Positions 32,187 through 41,924 of a stretch of DNA of 64,000 bases are shown here, piece after piece. The DNA is taken from the NCBI RefSeq assembly GCF_023151555.2, contig NZ_CP100426.1:992001-1056000 (forward strand). Direction: 5' to 3'. How positions within the stretch are numbered: position 1 is the stretch's first letter; every line of letters starts with the position of its first letter. The position numbers and the translations under genes were made by a program. The notes beneath the pieces were generated by a model. It was not told the origin of the DNA, did not search any database, and was given only the letters and a program-made list of their open reading frames with translations. The stretch is from Photobacterium sp. CCB-ST2H9. Its GTDB lineage: Bacteria > Pseudomonadota > Gammaproteobacteria > Enterobacterales > Vibrionaceae.

Positions 32187-34388
32187 ATGACTCAAAACGC
32201 CGATCAACGCCCTGAACCAGAAACCGAACAAACCACAGAGCAGGAAGCGCTGCAGCAGTTCGAACTGACCACGCGCAGCGATATTCCCTGGCTGACCCAT
32301 TTTGTCACCGGATTTGCCGTGATTTTAGCGCTGCTGCATCTCTGGTTTAATACCCTCTCAACCCTGCCGGAATTGTGGGTCTCAGCAACACACTTTGCCG
32401 GTTTTGCCGTCATCTGCGCGCTGCTGTACCCGGCCCATGCCCGCTTGCGGCACAGCAAAATTGCTTTATCCCTCGATATCCTGATAGCGCTCGGAGCGCT
32501 GGCCTGTCTGGTGTATATCCCGCTGGCCGAAGATGATTTATATGCCCGCGGCGTGAAGTTTGTCACCGCCGACTGGGTCTTCTCGCTGCTGGCGATTGCT
32601 ATCGCACTTGAACTCATCCGTCGTACCATCGGGCTGTTCATTCCGGTACTGATTGTGATTTGCCTCAGCTATGTGGTGCTGTGGGGGAAATGGGTGCCGG
32701 GCATGTTTCAGTTTCCCGGTCTGAGTATGGAAACCCTGCTATACCGGAGCTTCTACAGTGCCGACGGTATGTTCGGCCCGATCGCCCGCATCAGCTGGAG
32801 CTATGTCTTCATGTTCATTCTGTTCGGCGCCTTTCTGGTGCGTTCCGGCGTAGGGGATTTCATCATTGATCTGTCCAAAGCGGCAGCAGGAAAAATCATC
32901 GGCGGTCCCGGATTTATTGCCGTGCTCGGCTCTGGCCTGATGGGCTCAGTGTCCGGCTCCAGCGTTGCGAATACCGTTTCAACCGGAGTGATCACCATTC
33001 CGATGATGCGTAAAGCCGGTTTTCCTGCCCGCTTTGCTGCAGGCGTCGAAGCAGCCGCATCGACAGGCGGGCAACTGATGCCGCCAGTGATGGGTGCCGG
33101 TGCCTTCATCATGGCCTCATATACTCAAGTGCCCTATGTCGATATTGTGGCGGTTTCTGTGGTGCCTGCACTGATTTATTTTCTGTCCGTCGCCTTCTTT
33201 GTCCGCATTGAAGCCAAGCGCAGCGGCGTGCACAAAATTGACACCCACAGTGAACCGTTTCTGAAAGTCCTGTTCCGGGGCTGGCATAACCTGATCCCGA
33301 TCGGAGTCCTCGTGGTGCTGCTGGTGAAAGGCTTCACGCCCACTTATGCCGCTGGGATTTCAATCCTTTCGGTAATTGTCGCATCCTGGCTGTCCCCCCA
33401 TAAAATGGGCCCGAAAGCCATCATCGAAGCGCTGTCAATGGGCGGCCGGAATATGGCTACGACTGCTGTGCTGCTGGTTGGCATCGGACTGGTCGTCAAT
33501 GTCATCAGTACCACAGGGATCGGCAATACTTTCTCGCTGATGATTAATGAATGGGCTGGCGGCAACCTGCTGGTCATGCTGCTGCTGATTGCGCTGGCTT
33601 CGCTGATCCTCGGGATGGGCTTGCCCGTCACTGCCGCTTACATTGTGTTAGGCACGCTGTCGGCACCGGCGCTTTATCAGTTAATCGCTGAAAGTCAGTT
33701 GCTGGACTTACTGGTTCAGGGCCAGTTACCGGAACAGGCCAAGGCGATTTTCATGCTGGCTGCTCCCGATCAGCTGGCAGCGCTCAATGCGCCGATGACG
33801 ATGGAAAATGCTCAGAGTCTGCTGGCACTGGTACCGGCCGATTTCAAGTCCATGCTGCTGGAACAGAGCCTCGGTGCAAGTGCCGTCACGCTGGCATTAC
33901 TGTCAGCCCACCTGATCATTTTCTGGCTGTCGCAGGACAGCAATGTCACCCCGCCGGTCTGCCTGACCGCGTTTGCCGCAGCGACGATTGCACGCACACC
34001 GCCGATGCGGACGGGTCTGACGGCCTGGAAAATCGCGAAAGGACTGTATCTGGTGCCGTTGCTGATCGCCTATACCGCGCTCATCAGTCATGACTGGGGC
34101 GAAGTGCTGCTGATTGGCGGATTTGCCGTCATTGGCACTTATGCGCTCATTGCTGCGATCGAAGGTTATCTGGAAGGCCGGTTGAATGTACTCGGCCGTC
34201 TGCTCCTGACCGCAGATGCGGCTGTCCTACTCTTGCCCGGTATCGATTGGTGGTGGCGGGTCGTCGCGGCCGTGATTTTCGCTGTGCTCTTTGTGTATAC
34301 GGCACGAAACGGCACCCAAGGCATTCAAACAATGTCCGGCACCTCCGATACGCCGTCGTCCTCAAACCAACAAAAGGTGATGCCATGA
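32187..34388 (+). CDS. TRAP transporter fused small/large permease (4TM-12TM)
   Basis: 733 residues, about 16-18 membrane helices. The N-terminal part (to about residue 180) corresponds to the small DctQ-like subunit, and the rest to the large DctM-like subunit (GSGLMGSVSGSSVANTVSTG and GMGLPVTAAYIVL motifs). The fusion is typical of TAXI-TRAP systems. It drives Na+- or H+-coupled uptake with the binding protein upstream. Its stop overlaps the lhgO start (ATGA), tying transport to oxidation. Confidence 0.9.
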   Translation: MTQNADQRPEPETEQTTEQEALQQFELTTRSDIPWLTHFVTGFAVILALLHLWFNTLSTLPELWVSATHFAGFAVICALLYPAHARLRHSKIALSLDILIALGALACLVYIPLAEDDLYARGVKFVTADWVFSLLAIAIALELIRRTIGLFIPVLIVICLSYVVLWGKWVPGMFQFPGLSMETLLYRSFYSADGMFGPIARISWSYVFMFILFGAFLVRSGVGDFIIDLSKAAAGKIIGGPGFIAVLGSGLMGSVSGSSVANTVSTGVITIPMMRKAGFPARFAAGVEAAASTGGQLMPPVMGAGAFIMASYTQVPYVDIVAVSVVPALIYFLSVAFFVRIEAKRSGVHKIDTHSEPFLKVLFRGWHNLIPIGVLVVLLVKGFTPTYAAGISILSVIVASWLSPHKMGPKAIIEALSMGGRNMATTAVLLVGIGLVVNVISTTGIGNTFSLMINEWAGGNLLVMLLLIALASLILGMGLPVTAAYIVLGTLSAPALYQLIAESQLLDLLVQGQLPEQAKAIFMLAAPDQLAALNAPMTMENAQSLLALVPADFKSMLLEQSLGASAVTLALLSAHLIIFWLSQDSNVTPPVCLTAFAAATIARTPPMRTGLTAWKIAKGLYLVPLLIAYTALISHDWGEVLLIGGFAVIGTYALIAAIEGYLEGRLNVLGRLLLTADAAVLLLPGIDWWWRVVAAVIFAVLFVYTARNGTQGIQTMSGTSDTPSSSNQQKVMP

Positions 34389-35644
34389 CATCCGTGTACG
34401 ATTATCTGGTGATTGGCGGCGGGATCGTCGGTGTCGCAACCGCCTGTGAACTGCAACGTCGTTTCCCCGAGTGTAAAATTCTGCTGGTGGAAAAAGAAAC
34501 GCAGCTGGCCCGCCATCAGACCGGCCATAACAGCGGTGTGATTCACGCCGGGGTGTACTATCCCCCCGGCAGCCTGAAAGCCCGGTTCTGTAAAGCCGGG
34601 GTCCAGCGCACCCTTGCATTCTGCCGGCAGCATGACATCCCGGTCGAAAACTGCGGCAAACTGCTGGTCGCAACCAATGAGACCGAACTGAGCCGGATGG
34701 AAGCCCTGTTTGAACGGTGCGGAGAAAACGGCATTGACGCTGAACTGCTGGATGCGGCGCAGCTTCACCAGCGTGAGCCGAATATCACCGGACTGGGCGC
34801 GATTTTTGTCCCTTCCACCAGCATTGTGGATTACCGTTTGGTGACGGAAACCATGGCGCAGCGCTTTCAGGCCATGGGCGGCCAAATTGCGCTGCACACA
34901 GAAGTGATTGGTATAACTGAAGACGATCAGGTCATCGAACTGACATGCCGTCAGCCCAGCGTCACCAGTGCCGAGCCATTTACTGTCAAGGGACGCTTTC
35001 TGGTCAGTTGCGGCGGCCTGATGGCCGACCGGCTCACCCGCATGCTGGGGCTGATTACCGATTTTCAGATCATTCCTTACCGGGGTGAATATTATCGCCT
35101 AGCCGCACGGCATAATCAGATCGTCAGTCATCTGATTTATCCCATCCCCGATCCTGATCTGCCCTTTCTTGGCGTGCATTTAACCCGGATGATCGACGGT
35201 TCCGTGACCGTTGGCCCGAATGCGGTGCAGGGCTGGAAGCGGGAAGGCTACGGACGGTTGAATTTCAGCCTCCGGGACAGTGCTGAGATGCTGTCTTTTC
35301 CCGGTTTCTGGCAGGTCACGGGTAAACACCTGAAAACCGGATTGCAGGAGTTCAGGGATGCCTGGTGGAAAGCCGGTTATTTAGAGCGGGTCAGGAAATA
35401 TTGTCCGAGCCTGACACTGGCGGACCTTGAGCCGTATCCGGCAGGGATTCGGGCACAGGCTGTGCTGAAAGACGGAACTCTGGTACATGATTTTCTGTTT
35501 GCAGACAGCCCGCGCAGCCTGCATGTGTGTAACGCACCGTCACCAGCCGCAACGTCCGCCATGCCGATTGCCGACTACATCTGCGATAAAGTTGCTGAAA
35601 AAATGCCGCCAGTGGTTCCAGTCATCGATTCTGCAACGAACTGA
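34385..35644 (+). CDS. lhgO: L-2-hydroxyglutarate oxidase (LhgO family)
   Basis: 419 residues from the ATG at 34385, within the permease stop. An FAD Rossmann motif, DYLVIGGGIVGVATACEL, is at the N terminus. HQTGHNSGVIHAGVYYPPGS (about 45-64) and PYRGEYYRL (about 233) are strongly conserved in LhgO/YgaF. It oxidises L-2-hydroxyglutarate to 2-oxoglutarate and passes electrons to the quinone pool at the membrane. Coupling with a TAXI-TRAP transporter suggests that the cell imports this or a similar 2-hydroxy acid. Confidence 0.9.
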   Translation: MTSVYDYLVIGGGIVGVATACELQRRFPECKILLVEKETQLARHQTGHNSGVIHAGVYYPPGSLKARFCKAGVQRTLAFCRQHDIPVENCGKLLVATNETELSRMEALFERCGENGIDAELLDAAQLHQREPNITGLGAIFVPSTSIVDYRLVTETMAQRFQAMGGQIALHTEVIGITEDDQVIELTCRQPSVTSAEPFTVKGRFLVSCGGLMADRLTRMLGLITDFQIIPYRGEYYRLAARHNQIVSHLIYPIPDPDLPFLGVHLTRMIDGSVTVGPNAVQGWKREGYGRLNFSLRDSAEMLSFPGFWQVTGKHLKTGLQEFRDAWWKAGYLERVRKYCPSLTLADLEPYPAGIRAQAVLKDGTLVHDFLFADSPRSLHVCNAPSPAATSAMPIADYICDKVAEKMPPVVPVIDSATN

Positions 35645-35658
35645 GTGCTCATAAAAAT

Positions 35659-35684
35659 ACACCCCGGTAATCATACCGGGGTGT
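35659..35684 (+). terminator. Terminator after lhgO (possibly bidirectional)
   Basis: Perfect 11-bp stem ACACCCCGGTA / TACCGGGGTGT with a 4-base loop, between convergent genes. T-tracts are weak on the right, while ATAAAAAT on the left would serve the minus strand. Confidence 0.75.
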
Positions 35685-35719
35685 TGATGTGTTTCTGTTC
35701 GACTGTTCAAGTCGCTTGT

Positions 35720-36598
35720 TTACAGACTCGCCATGGCGCCTTTTCCGACACCTTCATAAGCCACAACATCCAGTCGCTGGTTTTCACCCAGCTTCGGTTT
35801 CACTTCGGCCGCGATAAAATGCGCCAGCAGTTCAATGGTGGTGTCGGTATGGATCATGTCAGTTTCGCTCTTGGCAATCGCCAGTTCAAACAGACCTTGT
35901 GGCGCGGTATAACGGAAACCATAGTGCGTCTCGTCCGTCGCACCTGCAGCATGCTCGCTGAGGTTCAGTGCCGTCACGCTGACCTGATCTTCCGCAGTGC
36001 CCAGGTAAATATCCGTCCAGCGCTTCGCCCAGTCGGCTTCCAGCTGGCTGTCCCGCTTGCCGTCAACATAGAGTTCAATCGGCGAGCGGTGACCGTGCGC
36101 AATACGCTGGCAGTTGCCGTCATGCTTTTTCAGACCATGGCTGTAATGATAGAAAGCACCGTCAATCTGTTCATGACGCAGCACCAGTTCCAGCCCCTGA
36201 ACATTATCCGGCAACTCTCCGGCCAGCACTTGGTAAAGATGCTCGGTCACGGTGTCGATGGTAATGGCTTCGGCTTCAACTAAGCAGAATGCTTCTTCAG
36301 GACAGTGCAGGTGAATACTTTTCTCATCGCGCAGCAGATCAACCGTGGCATAACCTGGGGTTGTTTCCGCAATCTGCACTGACGGATGGTTCACAGGCAC
36401 CAGCAAACGGTGATCCACGTATTCATCCACCAGCTTTTTGATCTGCTTCTTCACACGGCCAAAATCCAGCACCATGCTCATTTCATTCAGCTCGCCAGAC
36501 ATCACCACATCCAGTATCCAGCTGTCGCCCACCATGCCGCGGGCCGGGCACAGGTATGAGGCATCAATAACGGTGAGATCTCTGACAAATAGCTTCAC
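35720..36598 (-). CDS. Two-domain 6-pyruvoyl-tetrahydropterin synthase / QueD-like protein
   Basis: 292 residues from a GTG at 36598 (AAGGA upstream), about twice the length of a single PTPS/QueD domain. The N-terminal half has the VLDFGRVKKQIKKLVDEYVDHRLL signature but no metal-binding H-G-H. The C-terminal half supplies YHYSHGLKKHDGNC and IAHGHRSPIEL, the histidine cluster, and a late DTTIELLAHFIAAEV. It may make carboxytetrahydropterin for queuosine or a related pterin. The split of motifs between halves suggests a specialised paralogue. Confidence 0.72.
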   Translation of the reverse strand: MKLFVRDLTVIDASYLCPARGMVGDSWILDVVMSGELNEMSMVLDFGRVKKQIKKLVDEYVDHRLLVPVNHPSVQIAETTPGYATVDLLRDEKSIHLHCPEEAFCLVEAEAITIDTVTEHLYQVLAGELPDNVQGLELVLRHEQIDGAFYHYSHGLKKHDGNCQRIAHGHRSPIELYVDGKRDSQLEADWAKRWTDIYLGTAEDQVSVTALNLSEHAAGATDETHYGFRYTAPQGLFELAIAKSETDMIHTDTTIELLAHFIAAEVKPKLGENQRLDVVAYEGVGKGAMASL

Positions 36599-36696
36599 GC
36601 TGACGTCCTTACTGAAATGATAGTCGTTTACGGAGCTGGGCATTATACGCGGACAGCCGGAGGAGTAAACCTAAACACGCTCCGTAAATCCGATGC

Positions 36697-37413
36697 TCAG
36701 TAGCGATAATTTGCCGCCAGAAACAGGGAGCTGACACCACGTTGCTGCGACTGAAAAGTAATCGCATTGCCCTGATCGTCTTGCCCCTGCCAGTTTTTCA
36801 TCTTACTTGGCAGCATACTGTGACGAAATCCGGCTTCCAGAGTCATATCCGAAGACACCCGCCATGCCAGGCCGGTCTGCATCCCGAAAATCACCCCATT
36901 CACATGATAGTCACTCTGATAATCCGAGTTTGATTTCACGCTGGCATAGCCTAAATGCAAGCCGACATAAGGTGAAAAGTCTTTGTGATATAAGAAGAAA
37001 TAATCTGTCGCCAGCAGGTGGAGATTCGCCAGATTTTCATAACTCAGGCCGGATGACGAAAAGTCGCTGTCGCTGTGATGTCGTTCAAAACTGTAGTAGA
37101 TCCGACTGCGTCCTTCCGGTGTGTAGTAGCCAAAATCCACACCCCAAAATCCGTTGCCACCGGCATCTTTTGCGGTTTCGGTCTGACCAGACACCGTGGC
37201 TTTATCGGTCAGTCCCATCAGACTCACGCCGCCCCGCAAACCAAAGAAATACCGGCTGTCTTCTGCCTGCACAGTGTCAACCTGCTGTTCCGCACTGCTC
37301 ATCGTTGCATCCGACGCAGGCTGTGCAAGATTAGCCTGCACACCGGCACTGAACAGACACCCTGCAAACATCGCAGACGCAAAAGGAACAATAGAAGATG
37401 TTAGAAACTGCAA
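36697..37413 (-). CDS. Outer-membrane beta-barrel protein
   Basis: 238 residues from a TTG at 37413, chosen because GGGAGG lies 5 bases upstream and the frame then opens with a signal peptide (MQFLTSSIVPFASAMFAGCLF, cleavage near GVQA). The mature part has alternating aromatic and polar strands (YFFGLRGGVSLMG, FWGVDFGYYTPEG, YVGLHLGYASV, GMQTGLAWRV) and ends in the aromatic LAANYRY, a barrel-assembly signal. It fits an eight-strand OmpA/OmpX-size barrel; role unknown. Confidence 0.75.
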   Translation of the reverse strand: MQFLTSSIVPFASAMFAGCLFSAGVQANLAQPASDATMSSAEQQVDTVQAEDSRYFFGLRGGVSLMGLTDKATVSGQTETAKDAGGNGFWGVDFGYYTPEGRSRIYYSFERHHSDSDFSSSGLSYENLANLHLLATDYFFLYHKDFSPYVGLHLGYASVKSNSDYQSDYHVNGVIFGMQTGLAWRVSSDMTLEAGFRHSMLPSKMKNWQGQDDQGNAITFQSQQRGVSSLFLAANYRY

Positions 37414-37535
37414 AGCTGCCTCCCTGAGATCACGGCTCGCCGGACCGTTGCCCGGTATTGCCGCATCATAGCAAGTCCCTGAATTCCAGACGAGCAAAAA
37501 TCCGAGTCAAAACAAGAGACAGCATCACTGGTGCT

Positions 37536-37916
37536 CTAATCCTCCCGCAACCAGGCCAGCGCATCCACCGGGGTATCGAAACATTTCACTTCCCCCGAAA
37601 TAAACCAGCTGCCGACTTTCGCCATCACATCAATCCACTTCTTGTCACCATAAATAGCGATACGGTGAAATTTTTTGCCGTGTTTCAGGCCCAGTTTCAG
37701 ATCATCCCACGCCGCTTTGAGCTCCCAGCCCTCAAACTCCGAGCCATCAAAATACACATTCACTTTCGGATGCTCGACGCCCGCCAGGGCTTCATCAATC
37801 AGTGGCGTGATCTGCTCATAATCTTCGTGAGTCAATTTACCGACCGCTTTCAGTTCCATGAAAAAATTATCGTCATGTCTGTCTACTTCAAAAAATAAAC
37901 CGTGCGTGGTTTGCAT
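37536..37916 (-). CDS. SpoIIAA-like STAS-fold protein
   Basis: 126 residues matching the SpoIIAA-like family (PF11964): GKLTHEDYEQITPLIDEAL, VNVYFDGSEFEGWELKAAWDDL and GKKFHRIAIYGDKKWIDV. Proteins of this family have a STAS-like fold that may bind lipids or nucleotides; physiological role is unclear. Monocistronic, RBS GGAGG 5 bases before the ATG. Confidence 0.82.
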   Translation of the reverse strand: MQTTHGLFFEVDRHDDNFFMELKAVGKLTHEDYEQITPLIDEALAGVEHPKVNVYFDGSEFEGWELKAAWDDLKLGLKHGKKFHRIAIYGDKKWIDVMAKVGSWFISGEVKCFDTPVDALAWLRED

Positions 37917-38041
37917 ACGGGCCTCCTGTTGCCGACGGCTGAGGAAAGTGAAAGATCAGGATAAGTGTAGCGGGCATCAGGAAAAATGACGGGATTTGAA
38001 TCAATTGCCGGGCCATCTGGCCCGACAATGCAGCAAAAGAA

Positions 38042-39595
38042 TTACGCCGTTTCGGTTGCGTTGCGCAGCTCTGCTTTCAGTTCTTTTTTTAGGATTTTGC
38101 CCGTGGCGTTCATCGGCAGGGCCTGACGGATTTCAACCTGGCGCGGATATTTGTACGCTGCCAGCTGGGCTTTCCCCCAAACCTGCAATTCAGTCTCAGT
38201 GATGGTCGCCCCTTCCTTCAGAACAACATAGGCCTTCACGTCCTCCCCATACTGCTGAGATGGAATACCAATCACAGCCACCATCGCCACATCCGGATGC
38301 GTCATAAACACTTCTTCAATTTCGCGGGGATACACATTGAACCCACCACGAATGATCAGGTCTTTGACGCGATCAACAATAAACAGGTTGCCATGTTCAT
38401 CAAAACGTCCGATATCGCCTGAATGGAACCAGCCATGACGCAGCGCATTGTCGTTCTCTTCCGGACGGTTCAGATAACCTTTCATGACATTGTGACCACG
38501 AATAATAATTTCACCCGGCTCGCCCTGCGGCACCGGCTGATCATTGTCGTCCACCACGCGAATCTCAACGCCCTGAATCGGCTGTCCCACAGAACCAGGC
38601 AACCGGGGCTTATCCAGATGGTTAAAACTGGCAATCGGGCTGGTTTCTGACAATCCGTATCCTTCGAGTACAGGAATGCCGAACCTGCCCTCAAACGTCC
38701 GCAACACTTCGACCGGTAAGGAGGCACCACCGCTGACTCCCAGTCGCAGACTGGACACATCGTGTTCGGCTTTGCAGAGATTCAGGCTGATATACATCGT
38801 CGGTACACCGGCAAAGATGGTCACGCGATGCTGTTCAATCAATTCAAGCACCAGTGCTGCATCAAATCTCGGCACCATCACCAGGGTACAACCAAGGCTG
38901 ACCGGCGCATTCATATTGACGGTCTGACCGAATGTGTGGAACAACGGCAGCGTCAACAGGTGGACATCGTCCCCCCGCATCTGCATCAGATTTTGCGCTG
39001 CCAGCGCATTGATATACTGGTTGCTCTGTGTCAGCTCTGCGCCTTTCGGCAATCCGGTGGTCCCCGAGGTATACAGAATAACCGCCGTATCTTCGGCACT
39101 GCGGTATGCACAGTCACCATCAGAGGGCTGATTTTTCATCAGCGCAGACAGAGTTGGCATGCCCTTGTATTCCTGCTGCGACTGATCCGCAGTCATCACC
39201 ACCATATGTTCACAGCCACCAACCTTTTGAAAAGCAGCAATCCCGGCATCCGCCATCGGTAATTCTGCCGTGCCTTCAAAACAGAAATAGAATTTCGCCT
39301 GTGCATCTTCCAGGTGGTACTGAATTTCCCGCTCACGCAGCAGAACATTCAACGGTACAACCACTGCACCGGCTTTTTGAATCCCGTAATAAACCAGCGG
39401 AAAATATGGCAGGTTCGGACAACTCAGCGCAATGCGATCCCCAGGCTGGACGCCTTTTGCTTTCAGGCCGTTGGCAATCTGACTGGCAATGGCATTGAAC
39501 TGAGCGTAAGTGATCTGAGTCTCGCCACAAATAATGGCGATTTTATCAGGTTGAGAAACAGCATTTCGTTGTAGTGCAGCGGCAAGATTCAGCAT
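38042..39595 (-). CDS. Long-chain acyl-CoA ligase (AMP-binding enzyme)
   Basis: 517 residues from the ATG at 39595 (AAGGAA 7 bases upstream). ANL-superfamily motifs: ILYTSGTTGLPKGAEL (about 167-182) for ATP, GYGLSETSP (about 310), HSGDIGRFDEHG (about 390), RVKDLIIRGGFNVYP (about 408) and the catalytic lysine context NATGKILKKEL near the C terminus. It activates a fatty or aromatic acid to its CoA ester. Stands alone between a STAS-like gene and the phosphatase gene. Confidence 0.88.
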   Translation of the reverse strand: MLNLAAALQRNAVSQPDKIAIICGETQITYAQFNAIASQIANGLKAKGVQPGDRIALSCPNLPYFPLVYYGIQKAGAVVVPLNVLLREREIQYHLEDAQAKFYFCFEGTAELPMADAGIAAFQKVGGCEHMVVMTADQSQQEYKGMPTLSALMKNQPSDGDCAYRSAEDTAVILYTSGTTGLPKGAELTQSNQYINALAAQNLMQMRGDDVHLLTLPLFHTFGQTVNMNAPVSLGCTLVMVPRFDAALVLELIEQHRVTIFAGVPTMYISLNLCKAEHDVSSLRLGVSGGASLPVEVLRTFEGRFGIPVLEGYGLSETSPIASFNHLDKPRLPGSVGQPIQGVEIRVVDDNDQPVPQGEPGEIIIRGHNVMKGYLNRPEENDNALRHGWFHSGDIGRFDEHGNLFIVDRVKDLIIRGGFNVYPREIEEVFMTHPDVAMVAVIGIPSQQYGEDVKAYVVLKEGATITETELQVWGKAQLAAYKYPRQVEIRQALPMNATGKILKKELKAELRNATETA

Positions 39596-39765
39596 GGTGT
39601 TTTCCTTGTGATGTTCTCTACACAACCATCTTATTGTCGGGTCAGTTGACACAACCCGGAATTGATACAAAAGATTTAATCGGACGTTCGACCAAAGTCA
39701 ACGAGGCGATTTGATTTTGTTAACAACTTGTGAAGCCAACGCAACTTTACGCCTGATCGTCAGGA

Positions 39766-41781
39766 TCAGGAATTCAGTTTCTTCTCCGTTTTCGCGAGCC
39801 GCTTCGACTCCTGTCGGGTCGGCGGAAAGCCGATCGTCTCTCCTTCAGCTGTCAGGATCGCGATCCGCTCCGGTCGTCCCGATTCGTGAATCCAAAGCTC
39901 ACCAATACAGCTGGTGTTCACCAGACGTCCGTGTCCCGGCGTATCCGGATCCCGCTTCTCGATCTTCATTCTCTTCCGCTTCGTCAGCCAGTTCAGCGGT
40001 GAAGAGGGCGTATATAGCAACCGGTCCATCCGCTCGCAAAATCGGAGCAATCGTTCAGGAAAGGTGTTTTTGATACCGCTGGCAGTCACCTGATAAATAT
40101 GCGGGCTGTTGCGTCGAAAACGCAATTTGATGTCATAGGCAAAAGAATAGTGAACATCACCCGACAGGATCACAAAATTGGTCGGTGTTTTGGTGTGAGT
40201 GAAAATACTCAGCAGCGTATTGGCCGCGCCCGGATGAGCCATCCAGTTTTCCGCATCCACCATCAGCGGCTTGCCAAGCCAGGTCATGATCCGTTGCAGG
40301 GCTTCAATGAATTTCACACCAAAAATCGGGGCTGGTGAAACAATAATGACCGCAGATTCGTGCATCAGGGCCTGTTGCATTTCTGTCAGGGCTTCCCAGT
40401 CCATCAGACCCGAAGGTTTATTCATTTTCGACTCCGACCGCCAGCGCCGGGTGCGTGTATCCAGCACCAGAATCTTAGGCTGCGTCGCAATCTCGTAATG
40501 CCAGTGCTCAAACTCGTACAAGAGGCTGATCATCGCCTCATGGTTCTCATCACTGGGCTGCGAGAAAAATGCCCGGGCCTTGGCAGCAAAGCGTTCGTCA
40601 AACCGGGACGGGTCATTCCCCCATCCCTGACACAACCAGTACCCGAACAGACTGTTGCCGATGATTCGTCGTGAAAAAGCATTCTGATAGACAGCCTGCT
40701 CCCAGCCTACCGTCAGGTTCCAGTCATCCGTGACATCATGATCATCAAAAATCATGTAAGTGGGAATATGCGCCATCAGACGCTGGACCTGATTCAGACC
40801 TGAAATAAATCCGTCAATTTCCGTCATTTCCCGATGCCACAGCTGTTGCCATTTCTCAGCCAGCACCTGCGTGCCACACTGAAAACCCTCTTGTGCCAGC
40901 CTGCCGTGATCCACCAGCCGCCAGACCTGCGGCGACCACACCAGCAGATACATCGCCAGAAATTCGCTCAGACCAATCAGGTGGTTTTCACAGTCAGTTG
41001 AACTGAAAACAGGACGACAGCGTTTCGGCAGCCAGCTGAATCCACGGCTATCTGACAACCAGTGTCCGGTTTCTTCGTGAACAGGCAAAACCTGATCACG
41101 GCCGTATAACTGATAATCACTGTGTCGCAGCTCAGACAAGGATGCATAAGGCGCATCGGAAAAGTGCTCGTCGGGCAAACCCAGCAGATCAATCACCTGA
41201 CTGATCGCATCCAGGGTTGGCCCGGCAACATGATCGGCATAGATTTGATCGCCGCTCATCATCAGCAAAGCCGGACGTTCCGAAACAGCCAGCGCAGCCA
41301 CCTTACTGTCTGCTGCTACCAGACTGTCTTTTCCGGGGAAATGCGGATTTCTGCAGGAACCATGCTGGATATAATCCGCACGGGATTTGATCATCAGCGA
41401 CAATCGTTTCTCGCCGGGATAAAGTAGTTCGGGGATCAGGGTGCTTACCGGCCCCTGCTGAGTCTGGATTTCATAGGCCAGTTCACAATCGACAGGGAAC
41501 TCACCTTGAAATTGCGCCATCACAATCCAGGCAGAACGGCCGACCTGAATCTGTTGTTCAGCTGTCAGCTCTGCCTGGAAAAAAGCGTTTTCCTCCTTGG
41601 CATGAAAGAGCTCAAACTGCCCTTCCAGTCTTGAGGTCGTCACCATCCACACCGTGACCGACTGGGCATCACATCGCCGCAATACCGGACCGGCGAGCAC
41701 CAGCGGCAACTCAGTCTCATCCTGAGCAGGTAGGCTTGACGAATGCTGTGTCTTTTTCTGATGTTGATTACTGACTGTCAT
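39766..41781 (-). CDS. PhoD-like metallophosphatase
   Basis: 671 residues, longer than typical bacterial PhoD, with no evident signal peptide, so perhaps cytoplasmic. The N-terminal 130 residues form a beta-sandwich (GPVLRRCDAQSVTVWM). Metallophosphatase motifs follow: QHGSCRNPH, LLMMSGDQIYAD (about 177-188), YMIFDDHDVTDDW (about 345) and VILSGDVHYSF (about 550). It likely hydrolyses phosphodiesters with a Ca/Fe or similar metal centre. The C-terminal 90 residues are basic. Confidence 0.8.
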   Translation of the reverse strand: MTVSNQHQKKTQHSSSLPAQDETELPLVLAGPVLRRCDAQSVTVWMVTTSRLEGQFELFHAKEENAFFQAELTAEQQIQVGRSAWIVMAQFQGEFPVDCELAYEIQTQQGPVSTLIPELLYPGEKRLSLMIKSRADYIQHGSCRNPHFPGKDSLVAADSKVAALAVSERPALLMMSGDQIYADHVAGPTLDAISQVIDLLGLPDEHFSDAPYASLSELRHSDYQLYGRDQVLPVHEETGHWLSDSRGFSWLPKRCRPVFSSTDCENHLIGLSEFLAMYLLVWSPQVWRLVDHGRLAQEGFQCGTQVLAEKWQQLWHREMTEIDGFISGLNQVQRLMAHIPTYMIFDDHDVTDDWNLTVGWEQAVYQNAFSRRIIGNSLFGYWLCQGWGNDPSRFDERFAAKARAFFSQPSDENHEAMISLLYEFEHWHYEIATQPKILVLDTRTRRWRSESKMNKPSGLMDWEALTEMQQALMHESAVIIVSPAPIFGVKFIEALQRIMTWLGKPLMVDAENWMAHPGAANTLLSIFTHTKTPTNFVILSGDVHYSFAYDIKLRFRRNSPHIYQVTASGIKNTFPERLLRFCERMDRLLYTPSSPLNWLTKRKRMKIEKRDPDTPGHGRLVNTSCIGELWIHESGRPERIAILTAEGETIGFPPTRQESKRLAKTEKKLNS

Positions 41782-41924
41782 CTATCCCCGAATATCTGTC
41801 TCTGGACAACAGAAGGCATTGTAACCGATACACTTTCGTCTGATGCAAATTGATTGTCAAAGCCGGGGACAGGTCATGTGAAGCGGTACGCAGCGGGTGA
41901 TTCCCGGCGACACACCGCCAGACG

